A DNA stretch of 64,000 nucleotides from Prevotella sp. (GCA_017474515.1 JAFVHN010000024.1:1-64000); one strand, 5' to 3'; shown: positions 8,338-17,182, counted from the stretch's first letter. Program-made: numbers and translations. The notes: generated by a model from the sequence alone, not told the origin.

Positions 8338-8647
8338 GTCAAACCCCGCCTACGGGCTGAAGGGTGAGACAACGACATATTGAGAAGCGTCATTGATGCT
8401 TTGTTTTTGGCAACTCGAAATTACCACAAAGAGAAACCTGTCAGGAACAAAAGCAAAGATGAATGCTACGGGTGTAGTATATACTCCCGGAGTGTGCTAT
8501 GAGGGTACTAATGCCCTCACGCACACTTTTCGGGCGTGTTATATACTATCGGCGTGGGTATTCAAAACTTTGCTCGTTCACAGGTTGGGCCGTGGTAAGC
8601 CTCGAGTTGCGGAACGGGCAAACGAGGATACCCCGCTTTTTTTATGC
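8338..8647 (+). ncRNA. Rod-shaped structured RNA, candidate 6S-like RNA
   Basis: Nested complementary blocks form one long imperfect rod. They are 8410-8418 with 8602-8610 (9 bp), 8421-8427 with 8592-8598 (7), 8435-8441 with 8580-8586 (7), 8453-8458 with 8568-8573 (6), 8461-8464 with 8560-8563, 8475-8483 with 8540-8548 (9), 8486-8489 with 8531-8534, 8491-8497 with 8521-8527 (7), and 8501-8505 with 8514-8518 (5). The apical loop is 8506-8513. Internal loops separate the helices, as in 6S RNA, which mimics an open promoter. A consensus promoter precedes it and a T-run ends it. The structure is read directly; 6S identity is inference. A frame at 8393-8767 is incidental. Confidence 0.65.
8609..8643 (+). 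terminator. Rho-independent terminator of the structured RNA
   Basis: GCGG (8609-8612) and CGGG (8615-8618) can pair with the CCCCGC at 8631-8636, followed by seven T (8637-8643). The stem is imperfect and competes with the base of the rod, but the T-run directly after a C/G block fits an end point here. Confidence 0.5.
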
Positions 8648-8738
8648 CGTTCAATAAGCATTGTCACCCTTCTGACACTTGGGTATCAGTCAGGCCAAAA
8701 GATTACGGACCGCGAGACCGCAAAAGTACTGACCGCCG

Positions 8739-9719
8739 ATGCCCGACTTCTCTGCCGACATTCTTGAAGACCTGTTTTCGACCGAGGTGCTGGAGCAATT
8801 GCTCCGCGACCACACCACCGGGCGCAATATCCTTTGGGCCACCTACGACTACGAGTCGCTGGGCGAGGGCTTCCGCTATGCCGACGAAATGCGCCCCGAG
8901 TGCATCACCGGAAGCCATGGCCGTGTGGTCATGCCCCGCGTGCTAAAGACCAAGGAGCGCCAGACCGACCGCTCAAAGGACATGGCCGAGGTCTTCACCC
9001 CCTCGTGGGTGTGCAATGCGCAGAACAACCTCGTCGATGAAGCCTGGTTCGGGCGAAAAGATGTCTTCAACACCGAGCAGGGCGATAATTCCCACCATTG
9101 GATGCCGACTACGGGCAAAATCCAGTTCCCCCAGGGCAAGACGTGGCGCGACTATGTGCGGGCCACACGCATGGAGATGACCTGCGGCGAAGCACCCTAC
9201 CTGGTGAGTCGCTACGACACCACCACGGGCGAGCCCATCCCCATACGCGAGCGTATCGGTCTGCTCGACAGGAAATTGCGCGTGGTGGGCGAAAACACCG
9301 AGACCACCGGCGAGTGGCTGGAGTGGGCACAGGTGGCCTATAAAAACATCTATGGCTTTGAATGGCAGGGCGACTCGCTCTTGCTCGCACGCGAGGCGTT
9401 GCTCATGTCGTTCGTCGACTACTATCAGGAAAAATTCGGAAAGTCACCGCTCGAAAAGTCCGTCAAGTACATCGCCTACATCGTTTCGTGGAACATCTGG
9501 CAGATGGACGGCTTGAAGGGCGTGGTGCCCGACTCGTGTCGCAATGGCGTGAAGGAAACCGTGCAGACCCTTTTCGGCGAGGAGGAGCACACCGCCTGGT
9601 GTGCGGGTTGTCAACAAAACGACATCCGCCGCCATAACGGCAAGTACTGCCTAATACGCGATTGGGCCAACGACAAGAAGAAAATGCGATTCATCGACCT
9701 GATGGCCCATTATAAGTGA
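8739..9719 (+). CDS. Companion subunit of an R-M system (methylase motif X half)
   Basis: The 326-residue protein contains AEVFTPSWVCNAQNNLVDE with FTP at 86-88, the motif X region seen at the start of Eco57I/HsdM-type adenine methylases (compare QFFTP). It has neither an AdoMet motif I nor an NPPY motif, and those lie in the next gene. A C-terminal CAGC...NGKYCLIRDWANDKKK segment suggests a metal- or DNA-binding tail. An in-frame TGA at 8730 makes the ATG at 8739 the first possible start. Together with the gene at 9907 it probably forms a single split modification/restriction enzyme. Homologues tend to be labelled restriction subunit M; this assignment is by motif and context. Confidence 0.7.
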   Translation: MPDFSADILEDLFSTEVLEQLLRDHTTGRNILWATYDYESLGEGFRYADEMRPECITGSHGRVVMPRVLKTKERQTDRSKDMAEVFTPSWVCNAQNNLVDEAWFGRKDVFNTEQGDNSHHWMPTTGKIQFPQGKTWRDYVRATRMEMTCGEAPYLVSRYDTTTGEPIPIRERIGLLDRKLRVVGENTETTGEWLEWAQVAYKNIYGFEWQGDSLLLAREALLMSFVDYYQEKFGKSPLEKSVKYIAYIVSWNIWQMDGLKGVVPDSCRNGVKETVQTLFGEEEHTAWCAGCQQNDIRRHNGKYCLIRDWANDKKKMRFIDLMAHYK

Positions 9720-9868
9720 AAAGTGAAGAGTGAAGAGTGAAAAATTTGCTACCGCCATTTTTTTAAGTGAAAAGTGAAAAGTGAAAAGTGGCAATATGCT
9801 GCCGCCATCAGTAACGTCTAAACTCCTAAACTCCTAAACTCCTAAACTCCTAAACTTCTAAACTCCTT
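9716..9868. repeat. Heptamer array plus TAAACTCC-type decamers between the R-M genes
   Basis: GTGAAAA/GTGAAGA units lead to GTGAAAAATTTGCT then ACCGCCAT (9737-9758), with a second variant near 9787-9810. About five units of CTCCTAAA-type repeat follow at 9816-9868. The tract fills the 187-bp gap between the two R-M genes, where changes in unit number could alter spacing or RNA folding. Confidence 0.75.
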
Positions 9869-9906
9869 AAAAAATTATACCTAAGAACCACCTACTACGG
9901 AAAACC

Positions 9907-12900
9907 ATGGCAACATTTGAATCATCATTGAAACCGAGGCTCATCTACATCTTTGCCATCAATGACGAATGGCATAGCGATTGCCTTAAAATCGGGGAAA
10001 CAACTTTTGGCGACGATAGTGCCGACCTGTTGCCGCCCAACGACCCCTTGTTGCAACAAGCCGCCCGCCGGCGCATCGACCAATACACCAAGACCGCCGG
10101 CATTTCCTATCAGCTCCTTCACACCGAGATGACCATTTTCCTCAATGGCGGCATGGTGTGCTCGTTCAACGACAAGCAGGTGCACACCGTGCTCGAACGC
10201 TCCGGCATCCGAAAGAAGGTGTTCGACGTGGTGAAAGGAGCCAACGAGTGGTTTTGTTGCGACCTGGAAACGGCAAAGAAGGCCATTCGCGCCGTGAAGA
10301 ACGGGCAGACCAGCCTATCGCCGGGCGAGATCACTACCAAGCAGACGCCCATCACATTCCGTCCCGAGCAACAAAAAGCCATCGAAATGACCATCCGCCA
10401 ATTCCGCAAAGGTCGCCAGATGTTGTGGAATGCCAAGATGCGCTTCGGAAAGACGCTCTCTGCACTCGAAGTGGTGAAGCGCCAGGACTATTGCCGCACT
10501 TTAATCCTGACCCACCGGCCCGTGGTAGATGAAGGATGGTTTAAAGACTTCCACAAGATTTTCTACGACCGCCCCGACTTCTTGTATGGCTCGCGCAACA
10601 AGGGCGAAAGCTTCGACGCGTTGGAAAAACGGGCCGCCGCGGGAACCGTCCGCTACGTCTATTTCGCCTCCATGCAGGACTTGCGCGGATCGGAACAGGT
10701 GGGGGGAAAGTTCGTGAAAAACACCGCCGTATTCAATGCACCGTGGGACCTCATCATTGTTGACGAAGCCCATGAAGGCACACAGACCGACATCGGGAAA
10801 AACGTGGTTGACGAACTTCAGAAAGCCGACACGCGCATGTTGCGCCTCTCGGGAACGCCGTTCAAGCTGCTCGACGACTATAGCGAGGACGAAATATTCA
10901 CTTGGGACTATGTGATGGAACAACGTGCCAAGGCCGAATGGGACCTCACACACATGGGCGATAGCAACCCCTATGAGTCGTTGCCCGCCATCAATATCTA
11001 CACTTACGACCTCGGCACGTTGATGAGCGACTATGTGGAGGACGAAAAGGCGTTCAACTTCCGCGAGTTTTTCCGAACAACGGAAAGTGAACGCTTTGTT
11101 CATGATGCCGACGTGGACCGCTTTCTCAACCTCCTTTGTTGCGATGACAAAGAAAGCCTCTATCCTTACTCTTGCGACACCTTCCGCAACATTTTCCGAC
11201 ATACCCTCTGGGTGGTGCCGGGCGTGAAGGCGGCTCGCGTACTAAGCGCCAAACTCAAGCAGCACCCGGTGTTCGGCGCATTCCAGATTGTCAATGTGGC
11301 GGGCAACGGCGATGAGGACGAGGAGAATGCCGACGCATTGCAAATGGTGAACAACGCCATAGGAAGCGACCCCGACCGTTCGTACACCATCACCTTGTCG
11401 TGCGGACGGCTCACCACCGGCGTGAGCATCAAGCCCTGGACGGCGGTGTTCATGATGGCCGGGGCTTTCAGCACTTCGGCGGCACAATACATGCAGACCA
11501 TTTTCCGAGTGCAGACGCCGTTCACTTGCAAGGGGCGCATGAAGGAGCAGTGCTATGCCTTCGACTTCGCGCCCGACCGCACGCTCCGAGTGCTGGCCGA
11601 AAGCGCTAAGGTGTCGGCAAAGGCCGGAAAGCAGACCGACGAGGACCGGAAGATATTGGGCGACTTCTTGAATTTCTGCCCTATCATCAGCATCGACGGG
11701 AGCCGAATGAAGCCCTACGACGTGAACAAACTCATGGGGCAATTGAAAAAGGCACAAATAGAAAAGGTGGTGCAATGCGGATTTGAGGACGGCGCACTCT
11801 ACAACGACGAGTTGTTGAAGCTCACCGAGGTGGACCTGAAGGACTTTTCCATGCTTAAAGGCATCATAGGGAAGACCAAAGCCATGAAGAAAACGGGCGA
11901 CATCGACATCAACCGGCTGGGCTTCACCAACGAGGAATATGATGAGAAGGAGCGGCTGGAGAGGAAAAAGAAAAAAGACCTGACACCCGAGGAAAAGGAA
12001 CGGCTGGAACAATTGAAGCGGCGTCAGACACAACGCAAGGATGCCATTTCCATCCTTCGCGGCATCAGCATCCGCATGCCGTTGCTCATCTATGGCGCGG
12101 AGCTAAAAGACGAGGAACAGGAAATCACCATCGACAACTTTGCCAATCTCATCGACACGCAATCGTGGCAAGAGTTCATGCCGCGCGACGTCACCAAGGA
12201 GGTGTTCCAACGCTTCAAGAAATACTACGACCCCGACATCTTCCGCGAGGCCGGCAAGCGCATCCGCGAGATGGCCCGCACCGCCGACCGCTTCACCATC
12301 GAGGAGCGCATAGAGCGCATTGCCGCCATTTTCAACACCTTCCGCAATCCCGACAAGGAGACGGTGCTCACGCCGTGGCGCGTGGTCAACATGCACCTGA
12401 GCGATTGCCTTGGAGGGTGGACCTTCTACGACGAGAAGTTCAGCCAGGTGCTCGCCGTGCCGAGGTGGGTGGACCGCGGACAAGTAACGCGCGACGTGTT
12501 CCGCCCCGAGGCCCATGTCCTGGAAATCAATTCCAAGAGCGGCCTCTATCCGCTCTATGTGGCCTACAACATCTACCGTGCCAGGGTTGAGGCGGCAAAA
12601 GCCAAGTACGGCGAGGTGGGCCACGGCTTTGCCATGAGCCTATGGGATGCCACTATTTCGGAGAACATCCTGGTGGTTTGCAAGACGCCCATGGCCCGAA
12701 GCATCACGCGCCGCACTCTTGCCGGCTTCCGCGATGTCCGCGTGAATGCGCAATACTACAAAGACCTTATACAAAACATCTCAGAGCACCCGGAAGCCGT
12801 CGTCAACACCCTCCGCGACGGCCGCCGTTTCTGGAAAATCAATAACTCTACAATTATGAAATTTGACGCTATAGTCGGGAATCCGCCGTATCAACTTCAA

Positions 12901-13833
12901 ACTACAGATAAAGGTGGTCAAGCAATCCCATTGTATAATTTATTCTTCGATATTGCGAAGAATTTTAAGCCACACTATGTTTCAATGATTATGCCATCTA
13001 AGTTTTTTGCTGGTGGAATGGGGTTAAATAAGTTTCGTAATAGTTTTATGAACGATTTGGAAATTATAAAAGTTGTTGATTATGTTAATTCAAAAGACTG
13101 TTTTCCAAATATTAGTATAGGAGGAGGGGTTTGTTATACCCTATGGGAAAATGGGAGAAAAGGAAAATGTACCTTTATATCAACAATAAATGGAGTTACA
13201 TCAAAACAAGAAAGATATCTTAACGAGTTTGATGTTTTAGTAAGATACAATGAAGCAATACCTATACTTCATAAAATTCTAAATAATGGAGATGTTTGTA
13301 TTTCTGAAATAATAAGTCCATTAATGCCATTTGGCCTGTCAACAAATTTTAGAGGAGAGAAAAAAGAAACATATTATAATAATATTAAGGTGTTGGCAAG
13401 TGATGGCTTTTCTTATACATCAGAGAATAATGTTACTTCTGGGCACGAATATATAAACAAGTATAAAGTGTTAATGAGTAAAACCAGTGCGGAACATGCA
13501 GGAGAACCAGATAAAGCTGGTCAATATAAGGTCTTTACATCATCAGTGCAAATAGCACCTCCATTTATGATTTGTACACATTCCTATTTCGTTATTGGTT
13601 CATATGATAATTATTCAGAAGCACATAATTTGTTGGGGTATTTGAAAACAAAATTTGTTCGTTTTTTGGTGCTAATGTCACTTAGTGCTATTAATCTTTC
13701 TAAATTAGTTTTTAGTTTTGTCCCCCTCCAAGATTTCACTCGTCCTTGGACTGATGCGGACCTTTATGCGAAATACGGGTTGACGGAGGACGAGATAGGG
13801 TTTATTGAGAGAATGATTAAACCGATGGAATGA
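9907..13833 (+). CDS. GIY-YIG/SF2 helicase/Eco57I-type methylase fusion of R-M system
   Basis: One 1308-residue chain seems to combine cleavage, translocation and modification. Residues 8-125 resemble a T5orf172/GIY-YIG nuclease (RLIYIFAIN, LKIGETT, later NEWF). Residues 145-600 form an SF2 helicase with Walker A-like MRFGKT (178-183), DEAH at 286-289, LRLSGTPF, and QTIFRVQT in the motif VI position. A charged linker follows near 680. The methylase part has a degenerate motif I (LEINSKSGLYPLY, E873) and motif IV NPPY (992-995), typical of N6-adenine methylation. The C-terminal ~300 residues are the likely recognition domain, encoded by A/T-rich DNA. The motif X half is in the upstream gene. 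Confidence 0.8.
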   Translation: MATFESSLKPRLIYIFAINDEWHSDCLKIGETTFGDDSADLLPPNDPLLQQAARRRIDQYTKTAGISYQLLHTEMTIFLNGGMVCSFNDKQVHTVLERSGIRKKVFDVVKGANEWFCCDLETAKKAIRAVKNGQTSLSPGEITTKQTPITFRPEQQKAIEMTIRQFRKGRQMLWNAKMRFGKTLSALEVVKRQDYCRTLILTHRPVVDEGWFKDFHKIFYDRPDFLYGSRNKGESFDALEKRAAAGTVRYVYFASMQDLRGSEQVGGKFVKNTAVFNAPWDLIIVDEAHEGTQTDIGKNVVDELQKADTRMLRLSGTPFKLLDDYSEDEIFTWDYVMEQRAKAEWDLTHMGDSNPYESLPAINIYTYDLGTLMSDYVEDEKAFNFREFFRTTESERFVHDADVDRFLNLLCCDDKESLYPYSCDTFRNIFRHTLWVVPGVKAARVLSAKLKQHPVFGAFQIVNVAGNGDEDEENADALQMVNNAIGSDPDRSYTITLSCGRLTTGVSIKPWTAVFMMAGAFSTSAAQYMQTIFRVQTPFTCKGRMKEQCYAFDFAPDRTLRVLAESAKVSAKAGKQTDEDRKILGDFLNFCPIISIDGSRMKPYDVNKLMGQLKKAQIEKVVQCGFEDGALYNDELLKLTEVDLKDFSMLKGIIGKTKAMKKTGDIDINRLGFTNEEYDEKERLERKKKKDLTPEEKERLEQLKRRQTQRKDAISILRGISIRMPLLIYGAELKDEEQEITIDNFANLIDTQSWQEFMPRDVTKEVFQRFKKYYDPDIFREAGKRIREMARTADRFTIEERIERIAAIFNTFRNPDKETVLTPWRVVNMHLSDCLGGWTFYDEKFSQVLAVPRWVDRGQVTRDVFRPEAHVLEINSKSGLYPLYVAYNIYRARVEAAKAKYGEVGHGFAMSLWDATISENILVVCKTPMARSITRRTLAGFRDVRVNAQYYKDLIQNISEHPEAVVNTLRDGRRFWKINNSTIMKFDAIVGNPPYQLQTTDKGGQAIPLYNLFFDIAKNFKPHYVSMIMPSKFFAGGMGLNKFRNSFMNDLEIIKVVDYVNSKDCFPNISIGGGVCYTLWENGRKGKCTFISTINGVTSKQERYLNEFDVLVRYNEAIPILHKILNNGDVCISEIISPLMPFGLSTNFRGEKKETYYNNIKVLASDGFSYTSENNVTSGHEYINKYKVLMSKTSAEHAGEPDKAGQYKVFTSSVQIAPPFMICTHSYFVIGSYDNYSEAHNLLGYLKTKFVRFLVLMSLSAINLSKLVFSFVPLQDFTRPWTDADLYAKYGLTEDEIGFIERMIKPME
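12841..13735 (+). other. A/T-rich mosaic segment encoding the recognition domain
   Basis: Within the R-M gene the base and codon use changes sharply. G/C-ending codons dominate before about 12840, then A/T-ending codons (ATA, AAT, TTA, AGA) dominate to about 13735, after which G/C-rich use returns for the last ~30 codons. The change begins just before NPPY. This is the pattern expected of recombinational replacement of a target-recognition domain. Confidence 0.75.
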
Positions 13834-13859
13834 CGTCTTCCGTTCTTCCGAATTTGTAA

Positions 13860-14843
13860 TCAACGGATTGCTTCCCTTGCCATGCGCTCGGCCTCGGCGC
13901 GTGCCGGCTTGCCGTTGGCGGTGAGGGGCAGGCCGTTCACGGAAATGATGTGGCGCGGTGCCCAATGGGGCGGGAGGATGGTGCGGCAAAGGTCGTTAAG
14001 GGCGGGCGGCGGTGTTCCTTCGTAAAGGAGCACGGCGGCCTGGCCTAACAGATGGTCGGGCACTTTCGTAATGAGGAAAGGGCAGGACAGGTGGGGCCGG
14101 AGCAATCGCTCGGCTTCTTCGGCTTGTATCTTGATGCCGCCGGAGCAGATGATGTTATCGCTTCGCCCGAGAATGTGGAAACGATGGCGGTGCGGGTCGA
14201 ATTGCACAATATCGTTGGTGGTGAGCTCCTTACGGCACAGGTGGGGTGCGCTGATGACAAGACGGCTATCGGGCGTTGACGAAACGGTGACGCCCGGGAG
14301 CGGGGTGTACCACGGCGATGCCTCGGGACCGTTCACCCGGCGCATGGCGATGTGCGAGAGCGTTTCGGTCATGCCGTAGGTGGACCACACATTGCCGGGC
14401 ATTGTGCGCAATGATTCTTCCAGAGCGGTGTCGATGGCTCCGCCTCCTATGATGAGGTGGTCGATATGTTCCAGCCTTTGCTTCTCCTCGGGGGTGCCAA
14501 GAGAATTCCAAACTTGTAGCGGCACCATGGCGGCGAAGTGAATGTGAAGGTCGTCGGCAAGGGTGGCGAGCGGGTGGCCCGAGGGCTCCACGGCAATGAG
14601 GCGCAATTTGCCCACGGCGGCTCTTACGGCCATCATCTTTCCCGCGATGAAATCGAGGGGGAGGCAAAGCAATGCGGTGTCGCCCTCGTGGAGGCCGAGG
14701 AAACGCAAGGTCATGCGTGCCGATGCCTCCATGCGCGTTTTCTCCACGCGCAAGGCTTTCGGTGCGCCGGTGGAGCCGCTGGTATGCACCGCCACCGTCG
14801 TGTCGCCGTTATTCCATTCTGATAGAAATTCGTCGTAGGTCAT
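13860..14843 (-). CDS. menE: AMP-binding ligase, MenE-like (o-succinylbenzoate-CoA ligase)
   Basis: Activates a carboxylic acid through an acyl-AMP; in menaquinone synthesis this is o-succinylbenzoate. The ATP-binding signature HTSGSTGAPKALRVEK is at residues 19-34, followed by STYGMTETLSHIA and the hinge-region GRSDNIICSGGIKIQAEEAE. Near the C-terminus NGLPLTANGKPAR supplies the usual catalytic Lys. At 327 residues it is short, as Bacteroidetes MenE proteins often are, and appears complete. No other men genes lie nearby, so the substrate is inferred from family resemblance only. Confidence 0.8.
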   Translation of the reverse strand: MTYDEFLSEWNNGDTTVAVHTSGSTGAPKALRVEKTRMEASARMTLRFLGLHEGDTALLCLPLDFIAGKMMAVRAAVGKLRLIAVEPSGHPLATLADDLHIHFAAMVPLQVWNSLGTPEEKQRLEHIDHLIIGGGAIDTALEESLRTMPGNVWSTYGMTETLSHIAMRRVNGPEASPWYTPLPGVTVSSTPDSRLVISAPHLCRKELTTNDIVQFDPHRHRFHILGRSDNIICSGGIKIQAEEAERLLRPHLSCPFLITKVPDHLLGQAAVLLYEGTPPPALNDLCRTILPPHWAPRHIISVNGLPLTANGKPARAEAERMAREAIR

Positions 14844-14863
14844 AGCACTGTTAAGAGTTTAGA

Positions 14864-14947
14864 GGCCCACCCCCAACCCCTCCCGTAAGGAGGGGAGAAT
14901 AAACCATCGTACGTCTTCCCCCCCCAAGGGTGGATTAGAGGGGGGCT
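14864..14947. repeat. C/G-rich hairpin repeat, copy 2
   Basis: Inverse orientation of the 7150 copy: GGCCCACCCCCAACCCC, then CCCGTAAGGAGGGG, CGTACGTCTTCCCCCC and GATTAGAGGGGGGC. It sits upstream of menE and downstream of the response-regulator gene. Confidence 0.8.
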
Positions 14948-14948
14948 T

Positions 14949-14983
14949 AATTTTTCACTCTTCACTTTTCACTCTTCACTTTT
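14949..14983. repeat. TTTTCACTCTTCACT heptamer tract
   Basis: Four to five TTTTCAC/TCTTCAC units lie directly after the stop of the LytTR gene (minus strand), another member of the dispersed heptamer family. Confidence 0.65.
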
Positions 14984-15694
14984 TTATAGTCTTTTTGTGT
15001 TCAACCATGCGTTAAACGACTCTTTGTAGAGGTCGCCGACGGGGAGGAAGGTGTCGTTGTCCATGATGACGCGGTTCTTGTTCACCTCCCTGATTTTCTT
15101 CAAGTTGACGATGTAGGAGCGGTGAATGCGCATGAAGGTGGCGGCGGGAAGGCGTTCTTCCAACTTCTTCATGCTGAGAAGTGCGATGACGGGGCGGGGC
15201 TGGCTTTCGATGTGAAGCTTGAGATATTCGCTCATGCCTTCCACATAGCGGATGTCGGAAATGGAAATCCGTATGGTCTTATAGTCGGTTTTGATGAACA
15301 ACGTGTCGTCGTCGGGTGGGGCAGGGGCCGACATGGTGCGCGCCTCGTGCCTTTCCTTGAGTTTCATGGCCGCGCGTTGGAAGTCTTGCAACCCGAAGGG
15401 CTTGAGCAGGTAGTCCACGGCATCGACCTTGAATCCCTCGACGGCATATTCGGAATAGGCGGTTGTGAAGACGATGAGCGGCGGCACGGCCAGCGATTTC
15501 ACGAAGTCCATGCCGTTGAGGTCGGGCATGTTGATATCCACGAAAATGGCGTCCACGGGTTCACGCTCCATGACTTGTCGTGCATGGATGGCGCTCTGGC
15601 ATGCCTCCACCAATTGGAGGAACGGCACCTTGCTGATGTATGTGGCGAGTTGCTGAAGGGCGAGGGGCTCGTCGTCGATGGCTAAAACTTTCAC
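14984..15694 (-). CDS. LytTR-family response regulator
   Basis: DNA-binding response regulator paired with the histidine kinase 10 bp upstream. The receiver has IDDEP at 6-10, the phospho-acceptor D53 in FVDINMPDLNG, and LLKPF as the conserved Lys. A LytTR domain follows (about 130-236) with YKTIRISISDIRYVEGMSEY and FMRIHRSYIVNLKKI. This is the AlgR/LytR class; targets are often cell-envelope genes but cannot be named here. It is transcribed second in the operon from the promoter near 17200. Confidence 0.93.
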   Translation of the reverse strand: MKVLAIDDEPLALQQLATYISKVPFLQLVEACQSAIHARQVMEREPVDAIFVDINMPDLNGMDFVKSLAVPPLIVFTTAYSEYAVEGFKVDAVDYLLKPFGLQDFQRAAMKLKERHEARTMSAPAPPDDDTLFIKTDYKTIRISISDIRYVEGMSEYLKLHIESQPRPVIALLSMKKLEERLPAATFMRIHRSYIVNLKKIREVNKNRVIMDNDTFLPVGDLYKESFNAWLNTKRL

Positions 15695-15704
15695 TTTTAT
15701 GGCG

Positions 15705-16934
15705 TTAAAGGGTTGATGCGGTTTTATTGGGTTTTATGAGAAGGAGGACTTCGTAAGAGTCCTGGCGGTCTTCGATGTCTAATGTAAAGTTGTTTCCATA
15801 TATCAGGTTCAGACGTTGGCGGACGTTGGCGAGTCCCACGCCGCCTTGTTTATCTTCATTTCTTGCGCCGTCGGCTTTCGGCACCTTGCTGTTGCGACAA
15901 GTGAATTTCACTCTTTTGTTTCCGTCGTTCCCGTCGTCATCGTCCACCGTCACCTTGATGTCGATGAACGACGAGTTCTGGTAGCTTACGCCGTGCTTGA
16001 AGGCGTTTTCCACGAAGGTGATGAACAGTAGTGGGGGAATGGTGATGCCGGCGGTGTTTTTCGGCATCTCGGCGGTCACCCTGACTTGTTCGGTGTAACG
16101 CATCTTCATCAGTTCGATGTAGTTTTCGAGGAAGTCGAGTTCCTTTTGTAGTGGAATGGTGCTTCGTTCGCCGTCATAGAGCATGTAGCGCATGATTCTC
16201 GACAACAGCAAGATGGACGACTTGGCGCGCTCGGGGTCGATGTCCACCAGTGCGTGGATGTTGTTGAGCGTGTTCATCAGGAAGTGGGGGTTAATCTGAT
16301 ATTTCAGATAGGCGAGCTGTTGTTCCAGGCTCTTTTTCCCCAATTCCTCCATCACCCTGCGGTCTTCTTCGGCCTTGAAATATAGCTTTACGCCGAGGTT
16401 CACTCCAATCATGAGGAGGAAGACCACGATCGCCAATACGTTGTCGAACCCTATGAGGGCGAGCGGCTTACGAGGCGGTGGCCCGTCGTCGCCGTGGTGT
16501 CGGCCCATCTCTTCCGGCGGAAGGGGTGGCGGGCCGTCGTGTGCCTTCGTGAAGGTGGTGTCGCCTTGCGGTGGAGGCGGCGGGCCGTCGCCCCGGTGCG
16601 CCATGGGATGGTCTTCACGCGGTCCGGGCTTTGGCGACATGGTGCATTGCACGATGCCGAAAGTCAGGATGAGCAGCACCAACGACGCAAAGTAGCGTTT
16701 CTTTTTCCGCCGATACACCAGCATGGGTGCCAGCAGGAAGTTGTGGAGCAGGAAGAGCGCAAGATAGACGGCGTAGTGTTGCCACACCGCCCACACCTCG
16801 CCCCATTGCATAGCCTCGCCGGCGTGCATTCCCTGTTGGCTGTGAATGTAAACGCTTGCCACGGGAGCGGCGAAGAGCAGGAGCCAGATGATGGCGTAGG
16901 CCAGGTATTCCTTGGTTGGAGTGCGCTTTGACAT
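15705..16934 (-). CDS. LytS-type sensor histidine kinase
   Basis: Membrane sensor phosphorylating the downstream LytTR regulator. Helices are visible near 11-30, 53-75, 82-98 and 160-183. Between the third and fourth lies an unusual Pro/His/Gly/Asp-rich loop (about 100-155), probably on one face of the membrane and possibly the sensing part. The His_kinase signature LKYQINPHFLMNTLNNIHAL gives H217 as phosphorylation site. A GHKL ATPase end (VENAFKHGVSY, GGVGLANVRQRLNLIYG) completes 409 residues. The proline/histidine loop could bind a metal, which is speculation. Confidence 0.92.
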   Translation of the reverse strand: MSKRTPTKEYLAYAIIWLLLFAAPVASVYIHSQQGMHAGEAMQWGEVWAVWQHYAVYLALFLLHNFLLAPMLVYRRKKKRYFASLVLLILTFGIVQCTMSPKPGPREDHPMAHRGDGPPPPPQGDTTFTKAHDGPPPLPPEEMGRHHGDDGPPPRKPLALIGFDNVLAIVVFLLMIGVNLGVKLYFKAEEDRRVMEELGKKSLEQQLAYLKYQINPHFLMNTLNNIHALVDIDPERAKSSILLLSRIMRYMLYDGERSTIPLQKELDFLENYIELMKMRYTEQVRVTAEMPKNTAGITIPPLLFITFVENAFKHGVSYQNSSFIDIKVTVDDDDGNDGNKRVKFTCRNSKVPKADGARNEDKQGGVGLANVRQRLNLIYGNNFTLDIEDRQDSYEVLLLIKPNKTASTL

Positions 16935-17017
16935 ATAATTTTATAACGGGTGAATGGCGGTTTTATTGCTTTAATTTTGGGGGAGTTCTGGAGGGGGCGG
17001 GGGGGTAGAGGGGCTGG

Positions 17018-17120
17018 ATTTTCTAGAAGTTCTAGATTATCTAGATTATCTAGAGATTCTAGATTATCTGGAGATTCTAGATTATCTAGATTGTCTGGAG
17101 ATTCTAGATTTTCTAGGTTG
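17018..17120. repeat. CTAG-rich tandem microsatellite
   Basis: Irregular units such as GATTCTAGATTATCTAGA are repeated about ten times between the two-component operon and its promoter, so they should be in its 5' leader. A similar tract is at 33153-33236. Confidence 0.8.
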
Positions 17121-17182
17121 GGCGGCCGTTTTGTAGAATGCTTTCATTGAGTTTTCCTTTCCTTATATGTTGTTTGATGGTG

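Noticed and set aside
8393-8767. 124-codon plus-strand frame before the R-M companion
   Set aside because: It runs through the structured RNA helices, resembles no family, and is better explained by lack of stops by chance.
17018-17120. CTAG tandem arrays as a CRISPR
   Set aside because: Units are short, contiguous and without unique spacers; no cas genes are present.
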